Source of the DNA: Anaerolineae bacterium | Lineage (GTDB): Bacteria; Chloroflexota; Anaerolineae; B4-G1 | Direction of reading: 5' to 3' | Assembly (NCBI GenBank): GCA_030612585.1 | Contig: JAUWNP010000018.1 | Coordinates: 1-41,171 of the forward strand | DNA: 41,171 nt | Shown: one piece after another, positions 31,289 to 38,843 of the stretch | Layout: each line of letters opens with the position of its first letter | How positions within the stretch are numbered: the first letter of the stretch is position 1 | Made by a program: the position numbers and the translations under genes | The notes under the pieces: generated by a model | The model's database searches: none | The model's input: only the letters and a program-made list of their open reading frames with translations | Told to the model about the DNA's origin: nothing

Positions 31289-32545
31289 ATGAACAAATCC
31301 CAAACCCCAAATCCCAAATCTCAAATCTCAAATCTGATGTTGGTCATTTGTCATTGGTCATTGGTCATTTTTCTGCTGAGCGGATGTGGGAACAACGTAG
31401 CCGAGGGTACCATCACCGCCTCCGGCTTCATCGAGGGGGAGGAAGTGATAGTCGCGCCGGAGACGTCAGGCCGCATCGCCGAGATGCTGGTGGATCGCGG
31501 GGATGTGGTGCAAGAGGACGACGTACTGGTACGCCTGGACGACGCTGTGCTCCAGAGCCAGCGGTTGGAGGCCGAGGCAGGGCTGGCAGCCGCCCGCGCC
31601 AATCTGGCCCGTGTGCTCGCTGGCCCACGCTCCGAGGAGATTGCCGCCACACGGGCTGCTCTGGCCCAGGCGGAGGCCCAACGGGACGGGGCAGTCCAGA
31701 CCGTGGTTTACGCTCGGGACGCGATCAGCAATCCTCTCTCGCTTAACGCTGAGATTGACGCTGCCCGTACCCAGGTGCGCCTGGCCGAGCAGAACGCCGA
31801 GATGGCCAAGGCAGACTTGGCGGAGATGGAACTGAGGCACAACGTCTACGCCAAGCAAGGGGGGGACACGGAGCGCGTATGGGACTTGCAGTTGCAGGCA
31901 GCGCAGGCAGCACTGGCACAGGCGCAGGCCGAGTTGAAGGGCGATCAGCAGTACTACTACGCTCAATTGGATATGCGCACCAACCCGCTCACGCTCGAAG
32001 CCCAACTCCACGGCACGGAGATGCAGTACGACCTGACCGAGGCACAGGTGGCGGCTGCGCAAGCGGCGCTGGATGAACTGGAGGCTGGCCCGACCGAGGA
32101 GCAAATCGCGATGGCCGAGGCCCATGTACGACAGGCGGAGGCTGCCGTGCGTCTGGTTGACGCTCAGATTGCCCAACTGACGCTGACCGCCCCGATGGAC
32201 GGTATCGTCACCATCCGCAGCGGTCAGGCCGGGGAGACCGCCATAGTGGGAGCGCCACTGCTCACCATCGCCAATCTGGACGAGGTGACGCTGGTCATCT
32301 ACGTCCCCGAGAACCGCGTCGGGCAGGTGCGGGTAGGCCAGGAGGTGGAGGTGCGGGTTGATTCCTTCCCGGAGCACGTGTTCGTGGGGCACGTGGCGAA
32401 CATCGCAGGCGAGGCGGAGTTCACCCCGCGCAACGTGCAGACGCAGGAAGAGCGCGTCAACCTGGTCTTCGCCGTCAAGGTACGCCTCCCCAACCCCGAC
32501 CACGCCCTCAAGCCAGGCATGCCCGCCGACGCGACGATCCAGTAG
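31289..32545 (+). CDS. HlyD-type membrane fusion lipoprotein
   Basis: The 418-aa protein starts at ATG 31289, one base after the upstream stop, with GAGGAG eight bases before. A lipobox LLSGC at residues 30-34 predicts lipid attachment at the Cys. It then follows its upstream paralogue: GFIEGEEVIVAPETSGRIAE, a coiled coil, LTLTAPMDGIVTIRSGQAGE and an almost identical C-terminal region (EAEFTPRNVQTQEERVN). The first 28 codons are encoded by two heptamer arrays, so the signal peptide seems to be made from repeat DNA. Confidence 0.93.
   Translation: MNKSQTPNPKSQISNLMLVICHWSLVIFLLSGCGNNVAEGTITASGFIEGEEVIVAPETSGRIAEMLVDRGDVVQEDDVLVRLDDAVLQSQRLEAEAGLAAARANLARVLAGPRSEEIAATRAALAQAEAQRDGAVQTVVYARDAISNPLSLNAEIDAARTQVRLAEQNAEMAKADLAEMELRHNVYAKQGGDTERVWDLQLQAAQAALAQAQAELKGDQQYYYAQLDMRTNPLTLEAQLHGTEMQYDLTEAQVAAAQAALDELEAGPTEEQIAMAEAHVRQAEAAVRLVDAQIAQLTLTAPMDGIVTIRSGQAGETAIVGAPLLTIANLDEVTLVIYVPENRVGQVRVGQEVEVRVDSFPEHVFVGHVANIAGEAEFTPRNVQTQEERVNLVFAVKVRLPNPDHALKPGMPADATIQ
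31295..31369 (+). repeat. Two heptanucleotide arrays encoding a signal peptide
   Basis: Six units AAATCCC AAACCCC AAATCCC AAATCTC AAATCTC AAATCTG (31295-31336) are followed five bases later by four units GGTCATT TGTCATT GGTCATT GGTCATT (31342-31369). The period of seven shifts the reading frame with each unit. The translation covers the polar head (KSQTPNPKSQISN) and hydrophobic core (LVICHWSLVI) of the lipoprotein signal peptide. Confidence 0.85.
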
Positions 32546-32552
32546 TAGCAAC

Positions 32553-32587
32553 AAGCCTCCCGCAGGTTGAGAACCTGCGGGAGGCTT
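32553..32587 (+). terminator. 16-bp palindrome closing the export operon
   Basis: AAGCCTCCCGCAGGTT (32553-32568) and AACCTGCGGGAGGCTT (32572-32587) form a perfect 16-bp stem with a 3-nt loop, followed by CGCTTTTCCCGTTTT. It works on sequence grounds as a terminator but also has the look of a dispersed palindromic repeat. The following stretch to 32825 shows no convincing gene. Confidence 0.75.
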
Positions 32588-32825
32588 CGCTTTTCCCGTT
32601 TTGGGGGACAAAAAACCGGCCCCTTTCTGCATCAAAGCCTTGGTGCAGTGGCTGGGCTAGGGGGAGCGTCCTGGCGGGCCGTTCCTCTTGCTTGCCGCAC
32701 CGGCCTGACGCGCCGGTGCTGGAATGGCCTGGGCGACGCCCCAGCACCGCCTGTTTACGACAGTGCGGCCCCCTGCGACACCTGCGCCCCAAAACTGAAA
32801 TACGCCTATCGAGCCAGCCAGCGAC

Positions 32826-32854
32826 TTGGCGCTATGCGCAGAGTGTGCTACAAT
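32826..32854 (+). promoter_or_regulatory. Predicted promoter of the second cyclase gene
   Basis: TTGGCG (32826-32831) and TACAAT (32849-32854) are 17 bases apart. The start site near 32861 lies between two in-frame ATGs and supports ATG 32888 as the first codon. Confidence 0.6.
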
Positions 32855-32887
32855 ATCCCTGGTTGGTATCTGAGAAGTGGAGTTCCG

Positions 32888-35800
32888 ATGCGTTGTCCTC
32901 AATGCGGATCGCTCAATCCTGATACTGCATCCCATTGCACTACCTGCGGCGCTGCCCTCGCCAGCGGTGGTACCACGCCCCACGTAACAGGTGAGGCGGA
33001 CATCCGGCATGAACTGACCACAGCCCGAGAGGCCCTCCGCCGCCTGCGCCGCTACATTTCCCCTGCCGTCGCTGAGGGTATTCTGCACGATCAAGAACGG
33101 CTGCGCGGTGAGCGCCGTGAGATAGCAGTCCTCTTTGCCGACGCGGTGAACTTCACCCACCTCTCGGCCTCGCTGGACGCGGAGTCGGTCTTCGGCCTGA
33201 TTAACGACCTGCTGAACCGTCTGGTGGCGTGCGTTCACCGCTATGATGGTGTCGTGGACAAATTCACCGGGGATGGCCTGATGGCGGTCTTCGGCGCACC
33301 CATCGCCCACGAAAACGACCCTGAACTGGCCGTCCGTGCCGCGCTGGATATGCAAAAGGCCGCCGCCGAGTTCGAACCCATCGCCCGCGCCCAACTGGGC
33401 GCTCCACTGCCGATCCGCATAGGCATCCACAGCGGGCCGGTGGTTGCAGGCATCATCGGCACCCAGGAGCATGCGGCCTACACCGTCATCGGAGAGACGG
33501 TCAACCTGGCAGCGCGACTGGAGGCGTTGGCCCAACCCGGCCACACGCTGGTCAGTTCCCGCGTCTACCAGCAGACGCGCGCGCTCTTCAACTTTCAGGC
33601 GATGGGCACGACCCAGGTCAAAGGGATCACTCAGCCCGTGGCTGTGTACAAAACGATAGGGGACCGCTCCAAGCCACTGCCGACGCGGGGCGTAGCAGGG
33701 GTCACAGCCATCCTCCTGGGGCGCGATGCCGAACTGAAACAGTTGCACGCCTTGTCATCTACCTTCTTCGACAATCGGCACGGTGGGCTGGTGGTGATCC
33801 AGGGCGAGGCCGGCATGGGCAAGTCGCGGCTGATATCCGAATGGCTCTCAAGCGTCACACCCAACCGGGTGGCAATCTGGCACGGACGTGGGCTGCCCTA
33901 CGCCCAGGGTGTGGGCTACGGCATCTTTCGCTCGTTGCTACAAGATGTCCAGCGCACCCACGCGCCTGACGCCGCGTGGGACGCCCACGTATCACCCGCC
34001 CTGCGCCCCTTCCTGCGGCAGATATTGGGGCTGACGCTTGCACCGGAGGAACAGACCCCCTTGCGCCACCTGGAACCGGAGCGCATCAAGCAGTTGACGG
34101 CCGTGGCACTGCGCGAGTGGCTGTTGGGCGAGGCCCGCCAGCAGCCAGTCATGCTGATCCTGGATGACTTCCACTGGGCTGATGATCTCTCGCGGGACAT
34201 GTTACAAGCGCTGGTCAACCCCATCCACGAAGCCCCCATCCTCTTGTGCATCGTCACGCGACCCCAGCCGGAAACGCCTCTGGACCTTACAGTCCCCCCG
34301 GCGGAAGAACCTCTGGCCACACCCTTATCCCTCTCCCTGAAATTGAAGCCTCTCTCGCCAGAAAATAGCCGGGCGTTATTGGAACACCTGGTCAACCTGA
34401 AAGGTATGCCGGAGCCACTCGTCAACACCATCTTGACCCGTGCCGAGGGCAACCCCCTGTACATTGAAGAATTCGTGCGTGGGTTGATTGAGAAGGAGGT
34501 GTTGACGCTGGGGGACGGCCAGTGGCAGGTGGCCTCAGCCGTGGCGCTACAGACGCTGGAGATCCCCACCACTTTGCGCGGGCTGATGATGGCACGCGTG
34601 GACCGTCTGCCAGAGGACCTGCAACACGTACTCCGCGACGCTGCCGTCATCGGCTTGCAGTTCGTCGCCCCCCTGCTGGAAGAAGTCGAGCGCCGGCTCC
34701 ACGGCACCACCAGCGTGCTGCCGCCGCTGGAACGGCTCACAGACCTGGGATTGCTGGTGGAACGACCAGAGGCTGGCGAGCAGGTCTACGCCTTCCGCCA
34801 CATCCTCACCCAGGAGACGGTCTACAGCAGTCTACTGCGCAGCCAGCGCCCTGGGCTGCACTGCACCGTGGCCGAGTGTATCGAATACCTCTACGCCGAC
34901 GATCTGAGCAACCAGGCCGAAGTACTGACCCTACACTACAGCCGCGCCCGCGTGCGCGACAAGGCTATGCGCTACGCTCTGCTGGCAGGCGACCGCGCCC
35001 GCAAGCGCTTTGCCAACCGTGAGGCCATCGAATACTACAGCCAGGCGTTACAACTCTCGCAACACCTGGGCAACTACCTGGCCGAGCGCTGGCAAGCGGC
35101 CGTCGGCCTGGGCGATGTTGAACAACATATCGGCGAGTATGAAGAAGCCACCGCTTGCTACCAGGCCGCGCTGGAAGAGGGGAAAGAGGCTCTTCCAGAA
35201 GACCGCGCTTATGTTATGCTCAGGATAGGACAGGTGTGGGACAAGCGCGGCGACCTGGATAAAGCGGATGATTGGCTCCATCAAGGGCTGGAACAACTCA
35301 GCCACACCAGCGCAGCGATCCCCGAGTTGCGAGCACAGATCCACTCGGAGTTGAGCTGGCTCAGCCTGCGCCGGGGTGACCTGGTCGCAGCCCAAGAGTG
35401 GCTGGAGCAGGGTCTGGCCCTGGTCGGCGCCACCGAGCACTACAACGTGCTATCGTCCATCCTCAACCGGTTGGGCGCTGTGCACTACAATCGCGGTGAG
35501 TGGGACGAGGCAGCGGAGTGCGTCGAACGCGCCCTGGGACTGCGCGAACGGCTGGGGGACCTCGTCGGCTACGCGCGTTCCCTGAATAACCTGGGTACCC
35601 TCAAGTATGCCAGCGGTGATTGGGACGGGGCTCAGGCCGACTACGGGCGTGCGGTCGAAGTGCACGAGCGCATCGGCGAGGTCGAGGGGCTGGCCCTGGC
35701 CTGCACGAATCTAGGTGTGCTGTACACCGACCGCGGCGAGTGGGCCAAGGCAGAAGAGCACCTCCATCGTGCTTTCACTATTGCCCAACACATCGCACAT

Positions 35801-36370
35801 CCCTCCCAGTTGGCCCTGGTCCACATGAGCCTGGGCCGGCTCTACCTGCTGCAAGCGCGCTGGACGGACTGCGCCCGACATCTGGACGCTGCCATCTCCT
35901 TGTATGCAGGGGCCGGCGACTACGCGATGCAGAACCTGAGCGACGCCTACGAACTGCAAGGCAGACTGCACCTGGAACAAGGCCAACCTGACGCCGCGCT
36001 GCAGTGGGCTGAACGCTGCTACGCCCTACTGCAGGAGGTGACCGGCGCAGACAAGGGCGAATCGGTCGAACGGGGGCGGTACGAGCGGCTTATGGGGCGT
36101 ATCGCCCAGGCACGTGGCGACCTGGACGCCGCCCGCCGCCACATGGAGCGCAGCACAGCCATATTTCACGCTACCGGCTCACAGATAGAAACCGGGCGGA
36201 CGGCCTATTGGAACGGCTTGCTAGCGCTAGAGTCAGACCAGCCGGAAAAGGCCCGCGAAGAACTGCTCGCGGCCCAGCAAGTATTCAAGCAATTAGGATC
36301 TGCTGCCGACCTGCAGCGCGTCGAACAGCAGTTAGCACAAGTCGAAGCCTCGGCCGAACTGTCCCTCTGA
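32888..36370 (+). CDS. Zinc ribbon - class III adenylate cyclase - AAA ATPase - TPR protein
   Basis: The 1160-aa protein begins at ATG 32888. The open frame extends 321 bases upstream, but a promoter and AGTGGAG point to this start. Domains: a zinc ribbon (CPQC...CTTC, residues 3-20), one cyclase domain (about 75-245), an AAA/STAND ATPase (GEAGMGKSRLISEW, LILDDFHWAD) and a long TPR region (about 640-1150). The cyclase domain is complete: D85 and D129 for metals, K125 and T199 for adenine, N206 and R210 for the transition state. It should work as a homodimer of class IIIb type. It may turn signals sensed by the ATPase/TPR part into cAMP. A subtilisin-like gene faces it. Confidence 0.93.
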   Translation: MRCPQCGSLNPDTASHCTTCGAALASGGTTPHVTGEADIRHELTTAREALRRLRRYISPAVAEGILHDQERLRGERREIAVLFADAVNFTHLSASLDAESVFGLINDLLNRLVACVHRYDGVVDKFTGDGLMAVFGAPIAHENDPELAVRAALDMQKAAAEFEPIARAQLGAPLPIRIGIHSGPVVAGIIGTQEHAAYTVIGETVNLAARLEALAQPGHTLVSSRVYQQTRALFNFQAMGTTQVKGITQPVAVYKTIGDRSKPLPTRGVAGVTAILLGRDAELKQLHALSSTFFDNRHGGLVVIQGEAGMGKSRLISEWLSSVTPNRVAIWHGRGLPYAQGVGYGIFRSLLQDVQRTHAPDAAWDAHVSPALRPFLRQILGLTLAPEEQTPLRHLEPERIKQLTAVALREWLLGEARQQPVMLILDDFHWADDLSRDMLQALVNPIHEAPILLCIVTRPQPETPLDLTVPPAEEPLATPLSLSLKLKPLSPENSRALLEHLVNLKGMPEPLVNTILTRAEGNPLYIEEFVRGLIEKEVLTLGDGQWQVASAVALQTLEIPTTLRGLMMARVDRLPEDLQHVLRDAAVIGLQFVAPLLEEVERRLHGTTSVLPPLERLTDLGLLVERPEAGEQVYAFRHILTQETVYSSLLRSQRPGLHCTVAECIEYLYADDLSNQAEVLTLHYSRARVRDKAMRYALLAGDRARKRFANREAIEYYSQALQLSQHLGNYLAERWQAAVGLGDVEQHIGEYEEATACYQAALEEGKEALPEDRAYVMLRIGQVWDKRGDLDKADDWLHQGLEQLSHTSAAIPELRAQIHSELSWLSLRRGDLVAAQEWLEQGLALVGATEHYNVLSSILNRLGAVHYNRGEWDEAAECVERALGLRERLGDLVGYARSLNNLGTLKYASGDWDGAQADYGRAVEVHERIGEVEGLALACTNLGVLYTDRGEWAKAEEHLHRAFTIAQHIAHPSQLALVHMSLGRLYLLQARWTDCARHLDAAISLYAGAGDYAMQNLSDAYELQGRLHLEQGQPDAALQWAERCYALLQEVTGADKGESVERGRYERLMGRIAQARGDLDAARRHMERSTAIFHATGSQIETGRTAYWNGLLALESDQPEKAREELLAAQQVFKQLGSAADLQRVEQQLAQVEASAELSL

Positions 36371-36430
36371 CCGTCTTGTTATCGCGCTGTAACAAACTCA
36401 ACTTGCGCGTCGAGTACTACACAACAAAAT

Positions 36431-36463
36431 AGCGGGGGACCGGTGATAATACGGTCCCCCGCT
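36431..36463. terminator. Bidirectional terminator between cyclase and subtilisin genes
   Basis: AGCGGGGGACCG (36431-36442) and CGGTCCCCCGCT (36452-36463) form a perfect 12-bp stem with a 9-nt loop. The left flank ACAACAAAAT gives a U-rich tail for minus-strand transcripts. Confidence 0.85.
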
Positions 36464-36485
36464 CAGTATCACATGGGTCTCGAGT

Positions 36486-38348
36486 TCAGTCGTTGTTCAC
36501 CCAACTGTTGATCCCCACAGCCGCAGCATCTGAGGGCACATTCTCCAGATTGGCGAAGGCCGCCGCCCAGTCCGGGTCGCCGACGTTGCCAGCCCAGCCG
36601 GTGTAGCCACCAGCCCAGCCGGTGTAACCACCAGCCCAGCCGGTGTAGCCACCGGCCCAGCCGGTGTAGCCACCGGCCCAACCGGTGTAGCCACCAGCCC
36701 AACCGGTGTAGCCACCAGCCCAACCGGTGTAGCCACCAGCCCAACTGTTATAGCCCTCGGTCCAGCTTTCGTAGCCGCTGACCCAGTCGTTGAAGTCGCC
36801 AGACCAGTTGGTCGTGCCGCCGGCCCAGCCGGTGTAGCCACCAGCCCAATCGTGGTAATCGCCCGCCCACCTGTTGTAGCCACCAGCCCAGTCACCATCG
36901 CCGTCACCAAAGAACCGGAACTCCTCGGCCTCAGGATCATAGACAGCCCAACCTTGGTAGTGATCCTCGGGGTTCTCGCCAGCCAGGTCAGCCGCCAGAT
37001 CCATGCCCGCGTTCGCCGCGCCCTCAATGTCGCTGAAGACGGCGTCGGGCGCCCAGATGCGACCCGCCCCCTGCTCCCAGATACTGTAGGCCGCCTCCCC
37101 GCTGTATTCGCTGAACTGCGGACGTGCAGTTGCCGTCATGCGGTACTTCACTTCGTCGGGTGTCAGATCAGGGTCCTCGCTGAGCATCAGAGCAGCGATG
37201 CCAGAGACCACGGCCGTTGACATAGAGGTGCCCGTCATACGGAAGTAGCGACCATCAACCCGGTTTTCGGGGTACTGCTCGTCCAGATAGGTGTTCCGTC
37301 GCATCAGCGAGATAATGTGCGCCCCCGGCGCGATCACGTCCGGCTTCACGAAGGCGTCCAGCGTGGGGCCAGTGCCAGAGAAGGGCGGGATGTAATCGTC
37401 GCCGAAGTCCTCGGGAGTGTAGTTATCGGTAAATGCACCCACTGTGATGACGTAGGGAGTGTTGCCCGGCACACCGATGCTCAACGGGTCGGGACCGTCG
37501 TTGCCCGCGCAGGCGACCACCACGATACCGGCCTGCCAGGCTGCCATCGTCGCCAGGTTGAATGGGTCAGCCCAGTAGGGCGCGAACACCGTTCCATACA
37601 TCGAGATGTTGAGCACACGGATGTTGTACGTATCCTTGTTGTCAACAACCCACTGAATACCATCGATCACGTCGGCGTAGGTGCCCACACCCGTCTCGTC
37701 GAGCACGCGCACAGCCACCAGGTTGGCCGCGGGCGCGACGCCCCGGTACTCACCATCCCGTCGCTCGTAGGCACTGTTGCCCGCGATGCCCGCGACGTGG
37801 GTGCCGTGGCCATTGGGATCCCTGGGCGACCGGAGCAAGCGTCGCGACTTGTACAACCGCCCAGATAGCGCATCGTAGTAAGCCAGGATGCGGTTGCCCC
37901 GGCCATTGGGCGGCCGGCGCAGGTTGGTGAAGGTGGGGTCAATCCCGGTGTCGAGGAAAGCCACGGTGACACCTGCTCCCAGGTTGCCGGTGTCCCACAC
38001 TTCTTCAGCCCCGACGGCCTTGGTGAACTCCACATCAACCCGCTCGCGTCCGCCTGACGCCTGCACCGGACGGTCCAACGTCACGCGGACCACACCGGGT
38101 GTCTCAGCCAGGCGAGCCAGGCACCCTTGGGGCACTTCGGCCACCACTGCGCTGATGATGCTGAGCTCAGCCGTGACGAGACCACCGTTGGCGCGCACGG
38201 CCGTTGCCGCGTCACCAACGCTGGTACCCTGCACGATGACACGCACCGAAGACGACGCCGTAGGTGTCGCACTTGCCAGCGTCACCGCCAACAGTACGCA
38301 CAGGGCCAGAAGAGCAACTACTCTACGGACTTTAGCCTGGTTCTTCAT
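36486..38348 (-). CDS. Secreted subtilisin-like (S8) protease with Trp heptad tail
   Basis: The 620-aa protein has a signal peptide (VVALLALCVLLAVTLASATP), an inhibitor-like prodomain (about 35-95) and an S8 catalytic domain. The triad is visible: D133 (FLDTGID), H181 (NGHGTHVAG) and S375 (GTSMSTA), with the oxyanion Asn in ACAGNDG. From about residue 475 the tail has a Trp every seven residues for 14 units, seven of them identical (GWAGGYT). ATG 38348 is chosen over ATG 38354 because AAGGAGGT is seven bases before it and only one base before the other. It is predicted to be secreted and self-processed. Confidence 0.94.
   Translation of the reverse strand: MKNQAKVRRVVALLALCVLLAVTLASATPTASSSVRVIVQGTSVGDAATAVRANGGLVTAELSIISAVVAEVPQGCLARLAETPGVVRVTLDRPVQASGGRERVDVEFTKAVGAEEVWDTGNLGAGVTVAFLDTGIDPTFTNLRRPPNGRGNRILAYYDALSGRLYKSRRLLRSPRDPNGHGTHVAGIAGNSAYERRDGEYRGVAPAANLVAVRVLDETGVGTYADVIDGIQWVVDNKDTYNIRVLNISMYGTVFAPYWADPFNLATMAAWQAGIVVVACAGNDGPDPLSIGVPGNTPYVITVGAFTDNYTPEDFGDDYIPPFSGTGPTLDAFVKPDVIAPGAHIISLMRRNTYLDEQYPENRVDGRYFRMTGTSMSTAVVSGIAALMLSEDPDLTPDEVKYRMTATARPQFSEYSGEAAYSIWEQGAGRIWAPDAVFSDIEGAANAGMDLAADLAGENPEDHYQGWAVYDPEAEEFRFFGDGDGDWAGGYNRWAGDYHDWAGGYTGWAGGTTNWSGDFNDWVSGYESWTEGYNSWAGGYTGWAGGYTGWAGGYTGWAGGYTGWAGGYTGWAGGYTGWAGGYTGWAGNVGDPDWAAAFANLENVPSDAAAVGINSWVNND
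36589..36735. repeat. Seven 21-bp tandem units coding GWAGGYT
   Basis: Seven near-identical 21-bp units start at 36589 and repeat every 21 bases to 36735. Units on the N-terminal side, out to about 36895, keep the Trp spacing but vary (WAGDYHD, WSGDFND, WVSGYES, WTEGYNS). An identical core next to varied edges indicates recent expansion or gene-conversion-like homogenisation. Confidence 0.92.
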
Positions 38349-38377
38349 ATCCATACCTCCTTATCTTCCATTCCGGC

Positions 38378-38444
38378 CTTCTAACCATTTTCTGAGATTT
38401 TCACTACCAAAACAATATCTCCTTGACTCTTCTAACCATTTTCT
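38378..38444. repeat. 16-bp direct repeat upstream of the subtilisin gene
   Basis: CTTCTAACCATTTTCT occurs at 38378-38393 and again at 38429-38444, 51 bases apart, in an AT-rich stretch 30-96 bases upstream of the start codon. It is a candidate regulator site; no clear -35/-10 pair for the minus strand could be assigned. Confidence 0.5.
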
Positions 38445-38843
38445 AATGAACCTACCCCGGTATTCCAACTCATTTCTAAAGTACTTGACACTATAATACC
38501 ATCACTTGATAGATTCGCGCAATAGGACAATAGTACTACTACTCCTGATTGCCCAACGCGAGGGTGGTCACCTGGTGGGGCATGATGGGGGTGTACCACG
38601 TCCTGGACTAGCCTGGGGTCTTCCCGCTGACAGAAGTGCTCCGCAGCAGAGGCGAAAGCCAGATGTCACAGAGAAGTTGCCATGAGCCCCGGCCCACCAC
38701 CAAGGACGAAAATGAACCGAGAGCAGGACAAGATGGGAGTAGGACAAGATGGCATCTTGTCCAGCAACTACTTTCGAAGCAGAATGCCAAGTAGCCGGTC
38801 GCGTACCCTTACCCAATAGGGATCGGCGTCAAAAATGTCCTAC
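38445..38843. other. Intergenic stretch without a convincing gene
   Basis: No credible ORF is seen. The stretch holds three copies of GGACAAGATG: two direct (38726-38735, 38742-38751) and one inverted (38753-38762). The last two form a 10-bp palindrome with a single central base. A short AT-rich island around 38485-38530 may contain the promoter of the subtilisin gene. Confidence 0.5.

Noticed and set aside
32567..32887. Open upstream extension of the second cyclase gene
   Set aside because: It begins inside the operon-closing palindrome, has no conserved content and no ribosome site; a promoter at 32826-32854 and the zinc ribbon at ATG 32888 mark the real start.
36469..36744. Alternative minus-strand ORF made of Trp/His/Leu-rich repeats
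   Set aside because: It is a frame-shifted reading of the GWAGGYT tandem repeat and has no independent start.
38485..38497. TTGACA directly followed by TATAAT on the plus strand
   Set aside because: The two boxes are only one base apart, so they cannot be a -35/-10 pair, and no plus-strand gene follows.
38568..38816. 82-aa ORF on the minus strand in the long intergenic region
   Set aside because: No ribosome site, no recognisable pattern, and its codons run through the GGACAAGATG repeats.
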